Below are positions 17,244 through 25,814 of a stretch of 64,000 nt of DNA, piece by piece. The position numbers and the translations under genes were made by a program. The stretch is from positions 80,717 through 144,716 of the forward strand of contig NZ_ARXV01000009.1 of assembly GCF_000756665.1 (NCBI RefSeq), given 5' to 3'. The stretch comes from Alcanivorax nanhaiticus (lineage in GTDB: Bacteria > Pseudomonadota > Gammaproteobacteria > Pseudomonadales > Alcanivoracaceae). The first letter of the stretch is position 1; each line of letters starts with the position of its first letter. The notes beneath the pieces were generated by a model. That model was not told where the DNA came from, ran no database searches, and saw only the letters and a program-made list of their open reading frames with translations.

Positions 17244-17504
17244 TTATTCACTCGCCCCGAGCAAGACATCCAGTTCCCCCGCCCGCTCTAGCGCATAAAG
17301 TTCATCGCACCCACCAATGGGATGCTCATTGATAAAGATCTGCGGCACCGTATGGGCGCCACCGCGCTGCTGCATCACCTGCCGCTGCGCAGGATCACGA
17401 TCCACATCTGTGTCCTCATAGGACACACTCTTGCTGTCCAGCAACCGCTTGGCGCGGATGCAAAAGGGGCACCATGCGGTTGTATACAGTTCCACTTTCG
17501 CCAT
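17244..17504 (-). CDS. grxC: Glutaredoxin 3
   Basis: 86 residues, thioredoxin fold with the dithiol active site CPFC near the N-terminus (YTTAWCPFCIRAKRLL), the cis-Pro TVPQIFIN and the glutathione-binding GGCDELYAL segment. It reduces disulfides and mixed glutathione disulfides in the cytoplasm. It lies between the rhodanese and secB genes with short gaps, the usual arrangement in proteobacteria. Confidence 0.96.
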   Translation of the reverse strand: MAKVELYTTAWCPFCIRAKRLLDSKSVSYEDTDVDRDPAQRQVMQQRGGAHTVPQIFINEHPIGGCDELYALERAGELDVLLGASE

Positions 17505-17527
17505 GGTTAAACCTCCTTATTCAGCAA

Positions 17528-17944
17528 TCAGCCCTTCACCACCGGCAGGGACGCAGAGCGCCAGGCGTTAATGCCTCCCTGAATCCGGTACAGGTTTTCA
17601 AACCCCTTGGTACGCAGCTGTCTGCCAAGATGTGAGGCCTTGCTACCCATATCACAAGTCAGAATCAGCGGTTTATCCTTGTATTTTTCCAATTCTGCAA
17701 TACGCTCTAGGGCCTGACCGGCAGGAATATTGAGGCTACCGGCAATATGACCGGCACGAAACTCATCACTGTCACGCAGATCAACAATGACCGCCTCATC
17801 CCGGTTTACCATATTGGTGGCCATCTGCGGCGTCACCGGCTTGCCCCCCCGACGGGACTCAAGCACAAAGAAAACAGCCCAAAGCAGGAAAAAGGCGGAC
17901 ACCAGAAGATAATGGTTGCTGGCGAATTCAAACAGTTGGCTCAT
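17528..17944 (-). CDS. Membrane-anchored rhodanese-domain protein (YibN-like)
   Basis: 138 residues. One N-terminal membrane helix (about 10-26) is followed by a single rhodanese domain with the active-site loop LTCDMGSKAS, Cys near 102. It should carry sulfur as persulfide on the cytoplasmic side of the membrane. First gene of the operon with grxC and secB, as yibN is in E. coli. Recent family knowledge links YibN to membrane protein biogenesis, which I cannot test here. Confidence 0.9.
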   Translation of the reverse strand: MSQLFEFASNHYLLVSAFFLLWAVFFVLESRRGGKPVTPQMATNMVNRDEAVIVDLRDSDEFRAGHIAGSLNIPAGQALERIAELEKYKDKPLILTCDMGSKASHLGRQLRTKGFENLYRIQGGINAWRSASLPVVKG

Positions 17945-18056
17945 GGGAACCCCGAATCAGTGGCGTTAATCCGCGCTGCCGGGCAGTACCGAGACAGTCG
18001 GATCGATGAAAAATCGGCGCCAAGTATACACACCCCCAGGGGGGTAAGGTAAAACC

Positions 18057-19250
18057 ATGCAGCCCACTTTCAGCCCTCGCCATCCGCTGGCCGCACTCTT
18101 GGGGCTCTTTCTGGCCCTGGCGCTATGCAACTCTGCCCAGGCCGAACCCAAGCCATCCAAAGCCGAACTGGAGGCACTGAAAAGCCGTATCAGTGAACTC
18201 AGCAAGGCTCAAGCCAGGGAATTACGTGAGCGTGATGCCTTGCAGGCAGATCTGCGAGACGCAGAACTGCGTATCAGTCGCCTGGCACGCGAACAGCGCG
18301 ATCTGCAAAAGCGCGAGACCGAAGCGCTAACCCAACTGCGCACTCTGGAAAAAGAGCAGGCCGCCCTCGCCAAGGACAAACGCACCCAAGTGGAGTGGCT
18401 GGCCCGGACCGTCCGCGCCAGCTATCAAAGCGGCCGTCAGGAGCGCCTTAAATTGCTGCTGAACCAGGAGCAGCCAGATCAAATTGCCCGCCTGATGCGC
18501 TATCAAGAATATTATCAGCGCGCCCGCACCGAGCGCCTTGCAGCGGTAAAGGCTGAGCTGGTGGAGCTGCAGGCAGTAAGTGAGCGAGTCGCCGCAGCCA
18601 GAGAGGTTTTACTGGACAAGCGAACCGAGCTGCAGCGCCATGCCAGCAAGCTTGAAGACGCTCAACGCAAGCGGCAACAAAGTATGGCCGCCCTGAATCG
18701 CTCCCTGGACAGCCGCGGTAGTGACATCAACCAGTTAAAAACGGATCAACAACGTCTCACCAAATTACTGGAAGAGATGCGCCGCAGCTTTGACGATATC
18801 CCGGCTGATCTGGGAGGCAAACCGTTCGGCAAACTGGCCGGAAAACTGCCATGGCCTCTGCCAGGTCGTATCACCACTGGCTATAACAGCCGCCGCGAGG
18901 GCGCACTGCGCTGGCAGGGGGTCATACTGGGCGCGCCCGGCGGCACACCAGTACGCGCCATTCATCCTGGCCGGGTAGTCTTTGCGGATTGGCTGCGAGG
19001 TTACGGACTACTGACCATTGTGGATCACGGTGATGGCTACCTGAGTCTCTATGGCTATAACCAGGCCCTGCTTCGCGAGGTGGGTGAATGGGTCGCGGCA
19101 GGAGACAGTCTCGCACTGGCGGGCAATTCAGGGGGCAACATGGCCAGTGGTCTGTATTTCGAGATACGCCATCGCGGCAAGGCAGTGAACCCGACACGCT
19201 GGTGCGACCGCCGTGTTACACTGCCCCCCATCGCCCAGAACGACCAATAA
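18057..19250 (+). CDS. envC: EnvC-like murein hydrolase activator (degenerate LytM)
   Basis: 397 residues: a signal peptide (about 1-30), a long coiled coil (about 35-255) and a LytM/M23 domain (about 275-385). The M23 domain lacks zinc ligands: the usual H-x-H region reads SLYGYN, and no first-site His-x3-Asp is seen. This is typical of EnvC, which does not cut murein itself but activates amidases at the division site through its coiled coil and FtsEX. It begins the envC-ctpA-yibQ series. Start at 18057 keeps a good signal peptide. Confidence 0.9.
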   Translation: MQPTFSPRHPLAALLGLFLALALCNSAQAEPKPSKAELEALKSRISELSKAQARELRERDALQADLRDAELRISRLAREQRDLQKRETEALTQLRTLEKEQAALAKDKRTQVEWLARTVRASYQSGRQERLKLLLNQEQPDQIARLMRYQEYYQRARTERLAAVKAELVELQAVSERVAAAREVLLDKRTELQRHASKLEDAQRKRQQSMAALNRSLDSRGSDINQLKTDQQRLTKLLEEMRRSFDDIPADLGGKPFGKLAGKLPWPLPGRITTGYNSRREGALRWQGVILGAPGGTPVRAIHPGRVVFADWLRGYGLLTIVDHGDGYLSLYGYNQALLREVGEWVAAGDSLALAGNSGGNMASGLYFEIRHRGKAVNPTRWCDRRVTLPPIAQNDQ

Positions 19251-19284
19251 CATGCACGGATGCACCGTGTTTCGGGGACACCTG

Positions 19285-20601
19285 ATGCCTAAACTGCTTT
19301 CAAAGCACATCCAATTCACCGCAGCGGCCAGCCTGCTGGTCATGGCCTCTTTTTCTGTCCAGGCTGCGGATCCGGCCCTTGATCAACAAGCGGAACGCCA
19401 GGGTGTGCCCGTCGAAGAACTACGGGCCTTTGCTGAAGTCATGGAGCGCATCCGCTCTTCCTATATCGAAGACATCAGCGACAAAGATCTGCTGGAATCG
19501 GCGATCCGCGGCATGCTGTATGAGCTCGACCCGCACTCCAACTATCTGACCCCGGACCAGTTCGAAGATCTGCAAGTCACCACCACTGGCGAATTTGGTG
19601 GCCTGGGCATCGAAGTCACCATGGAAGATGGCTTCGTGAAGGTGGTCACGCCAGTCGATGAGTCCCCCGCCAGCAAGGCCGGCATCAAGGCCGGCGACCT
19701 GATCCTGAAAATTGATGACACCTTCGTCAAAGGCCTTACGCTGAGTGAGGCGGTGGAACTGATGCGTGGAGAGATCGGTTCAGAGATTGAACTGATGGTG
19801 CTCAGCCAGGGCGACGAAAATCCACGCCAAGTCAGTGTGAAGCGCGACAAGATTCAACTGCACAGTGTGCGCTCACGCGTGCTGGAGCCGGGTCTTGGTT
19901 ATATCCGCATTTCCCAGTTCCAGAACAATACCGGCGCCGACACAGGCAAGGCCCTGGACAAGTTAAGCAAGGAAGGGCAGCTTCGCGGCCTGATTCTGGA
20001 TCTGCGCAACAATCCCGGCGGCGTTCTCGGTGGCGCTGTGGAAGTGGCAGATCTGTTTCTCGAAAGCGGGCTGATTGTTTATACCCAGGGACGCAGCCCG
20101 GAAAGCCGTAGCGAATTCAAAGCCTCTGCCGGTGATCGCCTGGATGGCGTTCCACTGGTCGTTCTGGTCAACGGCGGGAGCGCATCAGCCTCTGAAATTG
20201 TTGCCGGCGCACTTCAGGACCAGCATCGCGGCCTGGTGGTTGGCAATCGCACCTTCGGCAAGGGCTCAGTCCAGACGGTCCTTCCCTTGAGCAAGGACAA
20301 AGCCCTCAAGTTGACAACCGCGCGCTACTACACCCCATCAGGACGCTCCATCCAGGCTGAAGGGATTGTTCCAGACATTGCGGTTGACCAGGTTACCCAC
20401 CTGGAAGTACTGGAAGATCAGCAACTCCGTGAAGCGGACCTGCCTCGCCACCTGGACAACGAGAGCGGAGAGCACAGCAACACCCGCTCCACCCCATCTC
20501 TGGCCCAAGAGGACTACTCACTGGCCCAGGCACTGGCTATCCTCAAAGGGGTTGTCATGTCTCGCGTCCCCCCCCCCCAGGCCGATAGCGAAACGCTCTG
20601 A
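19285..20601 (+). CDS. ctpA: Carboxy-terminal processing protease (S41, CtpA)
   Basis: 438 residues from the ATG at 19285 (GGGGA upstream, signal peptide following). Order: signal peptide, N-terminal helices, PDZ domain (about 85-165, GEFGGLGIEV and GIKAGDLILKID), S41 catalytic core with NGGSASASEIVAGALQD (Ser nucleophile) and FGKGSVQT (Lys base). It is a periplasmic protease that trims murein hydrolases or other envelope proteins. The end of the gene carries a run of 11 C at 20568-20578, and the stop overlaps the yibQ ATG (TGATG). A start 33 nt upstream (19252) is possible but leaves no better signal. Confidence 0.93.
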   Translation: MPKLLSKHIQFTAAASLLVMASFSVQAADPALDQQAERQGVPVEELRAFAEVMERIRSSYIEDISDKDLLESAIRGMLYELDPHSNYLTPDQFEDLQVTTTGEFGGLGIEVTMEDGFVKVVTPVDESPASKAGIKAGDLILKIDDTFVKGLTLSEAVELMRGEIGSEIELMVLSQGDENPRQVSVKRDKIQLHSVRSRVLEPGLGYIRISQFQNNTGADTGKALDKLSKEGQLRGLILDLRNNPGGVLGGAVEVADLFLESGLIVYTQGRSPESRSEFKASAGDRLDGVPLVVLVNGGSASASEIVAGALQDQHRGLVVGNRTFGKGSVQTVLPLSKDKALKLTTARYYTPSGRSIQAEGIVPDIAVDQVTHLEVLEDQQLREADLPRHLDNESGEHSNTRSTPSLAQEDYSLAQALAILKGVVMSRVPPPQADSETL

Positions 20602-21374
20602 TGGGGCTGCGTTTTTGGGCGCTCCCCCTGCTGATGCTGGCCGGTCTGGCCAGCGCGCAGGGACAACAGCCCCGTATCGCCATCATCATTGATGACCTTG
20701 GCTACAGCAGTAAACACGGTCAGGCAATCGTTGAACTCCCGGCACCAGTAACCTGTGCGGTGATTCCCTTTTCTCCCCATGGTCAGCGGCTGGCCCGGCA
20801 TGCCAGCCGCGCGGGAAAAGAAGTGATCGTGCACATGCCCATGGCTGCCCGCCATCACAAAAAGCTGGATCAAGGGGGATTGCAGGTCGGCATGACGGAG
20901 CAGCAACTGCTGGCGCAAGTACGCCATGCCCTTAGCCAGATTCCCGAGGCCCGCGGCCTTAACAACCACATGGGCAGCGCGCTCACGGAACAAGAGCTGC
21001 CAATGGGGTGGCTAATGGATGAGCTCAAAGCCCACCAGCTGTTCTTTGTCGACAGCCGAACCAGCGGGCGCTCAGTGGCACAACGTCAGGCAGTAAGAAT
21101 AGGGCTTGCCAATGCGGGGCGAGATATTTTTCTGGATAACGACCGCAATCTGGCAAGCATCAACAATCAGTTCAACAAACTGATCCGCCTGGCCCGCCAG
21201 CGTGGTCATGCCATTGCTATTGGTCACCCTTATCCGGAAACGGTGCACTATCTACAGCAGGTTTTACCTTTGCTCGGGCAAGCGGGCATCCAGGTCGTTC
21301 CGGTATCTGAGCTGCTGACGACACCAGTGATGAACACCGCTGTCGCCACAGCCCCCGAGCAAAGCGAAAGCTAG
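20601..21374 (+). CDS. Divergent polysaccharide deacetylase family protein (YibQ-like)
   Basis: 257 residues with a signal peptide (to about 19). The deacetylase-like barrel begins IAIIIDDLGYSSKHG, with HMPMAA, NNHMGSALTE and IAIGHPYPETV further along. This is the DUF610 'divergent polysaccharide deacetylase' pattern. The family is usually found beside envC and ctpA, as here, and may work on peptidoglycan or other glycans in the periplasm; no member is well characterised. Its ATG overlaps the ctpA stop by one base, so it depends on ctpA translation. Confidence 0.9.
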   Translation: MGLRFWALPLLMLAGLASAQGQQPRIAIIIDDLGYSSKHGQAIVELPAPVTCAVIPFSPHGQRLARHASRAGKEVIVHMPMAARHHKKLDQGGLQVGMTEQQLLAQVRHALSQIPEARGLNNHMGSALTEQELPMGWLMDELKAHQLFFVDSRTSGRSVAQRQAVRIGLANAGRDIFLDNDRNLASINNQFNKLIRLARQRGHAIAIGHPYPETVHYLQQVLPLLGQAGIQVVPVSELLTTPVMNTAVATAPEQSES

Positions 21375-21404
21375 AGAGCCGCTGAAAAACGTCTTTTTCG
21401 CTCT
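21375..21404. terminator. Bidirectional terminator-like hairpin
   Basis: AGAGC-CGCT-GAAAAA, loop CGTC, TTTTTC-GCTCT, with a four-base bulge. It fills the 33-nt gap between the convergent yibQ and BASS transporter genes. Confidence 0.5.
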
Positions 21405-21407
21405 TCG

Positions 21408-22277
21408 CTAACGGCGACCGATCCCCGTCAACCGGGCGTAACCGATCATCAGGAAACCGAAAGCAAACATCAGCACCCCATAGACAGCCGATGGCACCGA
21501 CATGGCCTCCGAATGAAGCAGTGTCAGGGTCACCATCAAACCCAGGGTGCCATTCTTGATCCCCAGTTCGATAGCCACCGTAAAGGCCTGATCACGACTC
21601 AAACCGATCAGGCGGCCGCCCAGCATACCCAGTACGATACCCGCCAGATTCAGGATAATGGCGGAGACCCCCGCCTTGCGGAACAACTCGAAAGCTTCAT
21701 CTCCCAGCTTCACCAATAGCAGCACAATTACCGCGATCAGTACAAACAGTCCAAGCAAGCCCACGGCCTTCTCGCCCTTCTGGGCCCACACCGGCTTGAA
21801 ATGCTTGATCGTCATGCCGATCGCCACCGGCAACAGCACGATAACGATCAACGTAATCACCGTCCGCAGCACCGGCAATTCAATACTTCTTGCCGCATCG
21901 TTGAAATGCTCAAGCGCCCAGCCCGTAAACGCGGGTAAAGACACGATGGTAATCAGGCTCGCGATAACCGTGAGCACAATGGAAAGCGCCACATCTCCGC
22001 GGCCAAGATAAACAAAGAGGTTTGACGTGGTACCGCCCGGGCAGGCCGCCACCACGATCAGGCCCACAGCCAGCGCCGGAGACAAATCCATCGCCACGGC
22101 CACACCAAACGCCACCAGAGGCAACAACAGGATCTGGCAGACCAAGCCGTAAGCCGTTCCTTTCGGGGCAATCGCCACCTCCCGAAAGTCCTTCGGCGTC
22201 AGCGTCATGCCCATGCCGACCATAATCAGAAACAGGGATATCGGCAAACCGACATCAATCAGCGCACTGGAACCCAT
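21408..22277 (-). CDS. Bile acid:sodium symporter family (BASS) transporter
   Basis: 289 residues with about nine hydrophobic helices. Two BASS signatures are present: AACPGGTTSNL and the ELGIKNGTLG stretch that lines the sodium-binding crossover. Family members move bile acids, pyruvate, pantoate or other organic acids with sodium; bacteria rarely use them for bile acids. Substrate cannot be read from sequence. It lies alone, converging on yibQ; GGGAGAG precedes the start. Confidence 0.92.
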   Translation of the reverse strand: MGSSALIDVGLPISLFLIMVGMGMTLTPKDFREVAIAPKGTAYGLVCQILLLPLVAFGVAVAMDLSPALAVGLIVVAACPGGTTSNLFVYLGRGDVALSIVLTVIASLITIVSLPAFTGWALEHFNDAARSIELPVLRTVITLIVIVLLPVAIGMTIKHFKPVWAQKGEKAVGLLGLFVLIAVIVLLLVKLGDEAFELFRKAGVSAIILNLAGIVLGMLGGRLIGLSRDQAFTVAIELGIKNGTLGLMVTLTLLHSEAMSVPSAVYGVLMFAFGFLMIGYARLTGIGRR

Positions 22278-22405
22278 TGCGTACTCTCCCGAACTCTTTT
22301 TTATAGATATACACTCGAGAGTAAATCAGGGAAGTGGACGCGGCCAGCACGAAACCACATAGGCATGAAGGATGGCGTTTTTAGCCATACGTGACGCCTG
22401 ATGCT

Positions 22406-22440
22406 AAAAAAGCCAGCCCGGTCTCCCTGGCTGGCTTTTT
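22406..22440 (-). terminator. Rho-independent terminator of the his operon
   Basis: AAAAAAGCCAGCC, a loop of about 10 nt, GGCTGGCTTTTT. It is placed 50 nt after the hisF stop. The T-rich ends on both strands would also allow rightward use. Confidence 0.9.
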
Positions 22441-22490
22441 GATGTGGTCCACACTGCTGTGAACCTTTGTTTTATTCGTGTCGCGTATAA

Positions 22491-23264
22491 CTACACCCGC
22501 ATCTCAATGCCGGCGTTCTGCATAAAGCGCTTGGCTTCCTCTACTGAGTATTCTCCAAAGTGGAAAATCGACGCCGCCAGCACCGCATCTGCGCCACCCT
22601 GGATAACGCCATCCACAAGGTGCTGCAGGTTGCCAACACCGCCGCTGGCAATCACCGGCACCGGTACGGCGTCAGAAATAGCCCGGGTCAACGCAATATC
22701 AAACCCGTTTTTGGTCCCATCACGATCCATGCTGGTTAGCAGAATTTCGCCAGCACCGTAGTCAGTCATGCGCTTTGCCCATTCCACCGCATCCAGCCCG
22801 GTGGGCTTGCGGCCACCATGGGTAAAAATTTCCCAGCGGTTGGGCTCACTTTCCGCACTGACCTTCTTAGCATCAATGGCCACCACGATGCACTGTGAAC
22901 CAAACCGCTCTGCAGCCTCACGAACAAATTCAGGATTGTGCACAGCGGCAGAGTTGATACCGACCTTGTCTGCACCCGCATTAAGCAGATTACGGATATC
23001 TTCCAGAGTGCGCACACCGCCGCCGACGGTGAGCGGGATAAACACCTGGCTGGCAATCCGCTCTACCGTGTGCAGCGTGGTATCGCGACCTTCATGGCTG
23101 GCGGTGATATCGAGAAAAGTAATCTCGTCAGCGCCTGCGTCGTTATATCGCTTAGCCACTTCCACCGGATCACCGGCATCACGGATGTCCACAAACTGAA
23201 CACCTTTGACCACCCGGCCGTCATCTACATCCAGACAGGGAATAATGCGTTTGGCGAGTCCCAT
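22491..23264 (-). CDS. hisF: Imidazole glycerol phosphate synthase cyclase subunit HisF
   Basis: 257 residues, (beta-alpha)8 barrel. Catalytic aspartates are in [15 protein letters not shown] and [15 protein letters not shown]; phosphate-binding loops GGGVRT and ASGGVG are intact. It uses ammonia from HisH to make imidazole glycerol phosphate and AICAR. Last gene of the his operon, 13 nt after hisA. Confidence 0.98.
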   Translation of the reverse strand: MGLAKRIIPCLDVDDGRVVKGVQFVDIRDAGDPVEVAKRYNDAGADEITFLDITASHEGRDTTLHTVERIASQVFIPLTVGGGVRTLEDIRNLLNAGADKVGINSAAVHNPEFVREAAERFGSQCIVVAIDAKKVSAESEPNRWEIFTHGGRKPTGLDAVEWAKRMTDYGAGEILLTSMDRDGTKNGFDIALTRAISDAVPVPVIASGGVGNLQHLVDGVIQGGADAVLAASIFHFGEYSVEEAKRFMQNAGIEMRV

Positions 23265-23277
23265 TTTCGTCTCCGCC

Positions 23278-24018
23278 TCAGGCCTTGATCAGTTCGTCAG
23301 ACAAGGCCTGACCTTCTGCAAAGTTCAGGGTGTTTTCGTAGATGGCGCGGCCAGTGATGGCTCCACTGATCCCCTGATCTGCCACGGCACAAAGATTGCG
23401 CACGTCATCCAGATTGGTGATCCCTCCCGACGCAATCACCGGGATGGACATGGATTGGGCCAGGCGGACTGTCGCGTCCACGTTCACACCCTGCAACATG
23501 CCATCACGGCTGATATCGGTGTAAACGATGGCTGAGACACCATCGTTCTCGAATTGCTTGGCCAGTTCGATCACGTTCACGTCAGTCACGTTCGCCCAGC
23601 CATCGGTAGCAACCCAACCGTCTTTCGCGTCCAGGCCGACAATGATGTGACCGGGAAACTGCTTGCACATTTCGCGCACAAACTCAGGCTCATTCACGGC
23701 CTTGGTGCCGATGATAACCCACTGCACTCCCGCATCCAGGTAGGCCTGAATGATTTCCGGGCTGCGGATACCGCCACCAATCTGAATCGGCAGATCCGGG
23801 TGCTTTTGAGCAATCGCCTTGACGATTTCGCCATTCACCGGCTCACCGGCAAAGGCGCCATTCAAATCCACCAGATGCAAACGACGAGCCCCCTGCTCCA
23901 CCCAATGGGTAGCGACCGCCACTGGATCCTCGGAAAACACCGTATCGTCTTCCATTCGCCCTTGCTTCAGGCGAACACATTTTCCGTCTTTCAGGTCGAT
24001 GGCAGGAATCAAAAGCAT
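23278..24018 (-). CDS. hisA: Phosphoribosylformimino-AICAR ribotide isomerase HisA
   Basis: 246 residues, barrel homologous to HisF. Motifs [22 protein letters not shown] and [13 protein letters not shown] are present with catalytic Asp8 and the second Asp in TDIS. It converts ProFAR to PRFAR. A 93-bp gap with a heptamer array separates it from hisH upstream. Confidence 0.98.
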   Translation of the reverse strand: MLLIPAIDLKDGKCVRLKQGRMEDDTVFSEDPVAVATHWVEQGARRLHLVDLNGAFAGEPVNGEIVKAIAQKHPDLPIQIGGGIRSPEIIQAYLDAGVQWVIIGTKAVNEPEFVREMCKQFPGHIIVGLDAKDGWVATDGWANVTDVNVIELAKQFENDGVSAIVYTDISRDGMLQGVNVDATVRLAQSMSIPVIASGGITNLDDVRNLCAVADQGISGAITGRAIYENTLNFAEGQALSDELIKA

Positions 24019-24079
24019 ATCAAGTTCTCTAAAACTGAACCGTCACGGTGATGCGACGGTAGGAACGGTGGTTGTCGCT

Positions 24080-24107
24080 GTCAACTGTCCACTATCAACT
24101 GTCAACT
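24080..24107. repeat. Heptamer-period array, GTCAACT family, inside the his operon
   Basis: Four consecutive 7-mers: GTCAACT, GTCCACT, ATCAACT, GTCAACT. No inverted partner is visible within the hisH-hisA gap. On the his coding strand it contains two TTGACA words that resemble -35 boxes, but no good -10 follows at 17 bp. Confidence 0.75.
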
Positions 24108-24111
24108 GATC

Positions 24112-24753
24112 TTATGGTTGCCAGCGCAGGAAATTTTCCAGCAGTGTCAGACCTGCGTCAGCGCTCTTTTCCGGGTGGAACTGCACCGCGAAGACATTGT
24201 TGCGGGTAACAGCAGCCGCAAAGCGGCGGCCGTAATCACAGAAACCCGCCACCTCGTCATCGGACATCCCGGTAACACAGTAGCTGTGGACGAAATAGAA
24301 GCGGGCATTATTCGCAATACCCGCCCACATGGGGTGCGCCATGCCCTGCTGGACCTGGTTCCAGCCCATGTGCGGCACTTTCAGCTTGCTGCCGGTTTCA
24401 TCCTGCATCTCACCGAAGAAGGCCACCTCGCCATCGAACACGCCGAGACAGTCCACGCCGTTATTTTCTTCGCTGTGCGCCATCAGAGCCTGCATACCGA
24501 CACAGATGCCCAGCAGTGGCTTGCCAGCAGCAATCACGTCCCGGATAGCCTCATCAAGACCGGTCTCGCGCAGCACACCAATGCAGTCACGAATCGCGCC
24601 CACACCGGGAAACACCACACGATCAGCCGCGCGAATCTGGTCAGCATCCCCGGTGATGAGGATCTGTTGCCCGCTGGCCACTTTTTCCAGAGCCTTTCCC
24701 GCAGAGTGCAGGTTGCCCATGCCGTAATCGATAACGGCAACTACTTCGCTCAT
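24112..24753 (-). CDS. hisH: Imidazole glycerol phosphate synthase glutaminase subunit HisH
   Basis: 213 residues, class I glutamine amidotransferase. Nucleophile Cys in LLGICVGMQ, oxyanion strand PGVGAIRD, and the His/Glu pair in [10 protein letters not shown]. It feeds ammonia to HisF. The start is 8 nt after hisB. The downstream gap to hisA carries heptamer repeats and is longer than the other his gaps. Confidence 0.98.
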   Translation of the reverse strand: MSEVVAVIDYGMGNLHSAGKALEKVASGQQILITGDADQIRAADRVVFPGVGAIRDCIGVLRETGLDEAIRDVIAAGKPLLGICVGMQALMAHSEENNGVDCLGVFDGEVAFFGEMQDETGSKLKVPHMGWNQVQQGMAHPMWAGIANNARFYFVHSYCVTGMSDDEVAGFCDYGRRFAAAVTRNNVFAVQFHPEKSADAGLTLLENFLRWQP

Positions 24754-24761
24754 GGCAGCAC

Positions 24762-25367
24762 TTACTCTTTTTCGCTCAGGGTGCCCTTGGTGGACGGGGT
24801 GATACCGCTCATGCGCGGATCCGGCTCCACAGCCATGCGCAGGGCACGACCGAATGCCTTGAAGACGGTCTCGGCCTGATGGTGGGCGTTCTTGCCACGC
24901 AGATTGTCGATGTGCAGGGTAATCATGCTGTGGTTGACCAACCCCTGGAAAAATTCGTAGAACAGATCCACATCGAAGCCGCCAATGCTGCCACGGGTGA
25001 AGTCTACAAACATTTCCAGACCCGGCCGGCCGGACAGATCTACCACCACACGGGACAGCGCTTCATCCAGTGGCACATAGGCATGGCCATAGCGACGCAC
25101 GCCTTTCTTGTCACCGATAGCCTTGGCAAAGGCCTGCCCCAGGGTAATACCGATATCTTCCACGGTATGGTGGGCATCGATGTGCAAATCACCCTTGGCG
25201 ACAATCTCCAGATCCACCAGACCGTGGCGAGCCACCTGGTCCAGCATGTGCTCCAGAAACGGCAAACCGGTATCCAGCTTGCACTGACCCGTACCATCCA
25301 GATTGATGGAAACCTGAATCTGGGTTTCCAGGGTGTTGCGCTCAACAGTGGCGCTTCGCTTGCTCAT
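24762..25367 (-). CDS. hisB: Imidazoleglycerol-phosphate dehydratase HisB (monofunctional)
   Basis: 201 residues, so only the dehydratase, without the phosphatase domain of enteric HisB. Metal-binding histidine clusters are present: [23 protein letters not shown] and [19 protein letters not shown]. First visible gene of hisBHAF; hisG, hisD and hisC are not in the window. It is divergent from a small GNAT gene. Confidence 0.98.
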   Translation of the reverse strand: MSKRSATVERNTLETQIQVSINLDGTGQCKLDTGLPFLEHMLDQVARHGLVDLEIVAKGDLHIDAHHTVEDIGITLGQAFAKAIGDKKGVRRYGHAYVPLDEALSRVVVDLSGRPGLEMFVDFTRGSIGGFDVDLFYEFFQGLVNHSMITLHIDNLRGKNAHHQAETVFKAFGRALRMAVEPDPRMSGITPSTKGTLSEKE

Positions 25368-25469
25368 CTATACCTCCCGGGCATTGGGCCGGCTATTATA
25401 CGCAGCCTGACGGCCTGTTGACACCATTGTGGCAGAGCCTCCATTCCCTCAACCAGCGGAGTCGACCCC

Positions 25470-25787
25470 ATGCCTATCAGTGTTCAGGCCCATCCACTCT
25501 CCCCGGAAGAATGCCAGACCTTTGAACAGGTGCTGCGCGATGACCCGGAATATCAGCAAAAACTGCAGGAAGCGCAGGATTCAGGAGACCGCCGACTGTT
25601 CGCCGCTCACTTCAATGGCAAGCGCGTGGCTATCGCCCTGATAGAGAAAAACCAGCCCGTGATGGACTGGATGGTCGTGCACCCCGCCACCCGCGGGCGC
25701 GGGGTAGGCAGGGATTTTGTCCGGTTGATCAGCCAGGCACTGGGTGAAGGCGTGAGCCTGCCAGCGCACTGCCAGCAGGCCCAGTGA
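25470..25787 (+). CDS. Small GNAT-fold protein, PanZ-like
   Basis: 105 residues. It has an acetyl-CoA-binding loop in VVHPATRGRGVGRDFVRL and, before it, RRLFAAHFNGKRVAIALIE. Both resemble PanZ/PanM, the acetyl-CoA sensor that triggers maturation of aspartate decarboxylase PanD. It is shorter than most GNAT enzymes and ends soon after the CoA-binding helix, so catalysis is doubtful. No pantothenate gene is nearby. A generic acetyltransferase remains possible. Confidence 0.65.
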   Translation: MPISVQAHPLSPEECQTFEQVLRDDPEYQQKLQEAQDSGDRRLFAAHFNGKRVAIALIEKNQPVMDWMVVHPATRGRGVGRDFVRLISQALGEGVSLPAHCQQAQ

Positions 25788-25814
25788 GCAACCCGAGAGC
25801 CTCTGGATAAGGGA

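Noticed and set aside
18057..19250. Active M23 endopeptidase
   Set aside because: The zinc-binding histidines are missing in the LytM domain, so it is called an EnvC-type activator.
23278..24018. Duplicate of hisF
   Set aside because: HisA and HisF are homologous barrels, but their N-terminal and TDISRDG versus TSMDRDG motifs separate them clearly.
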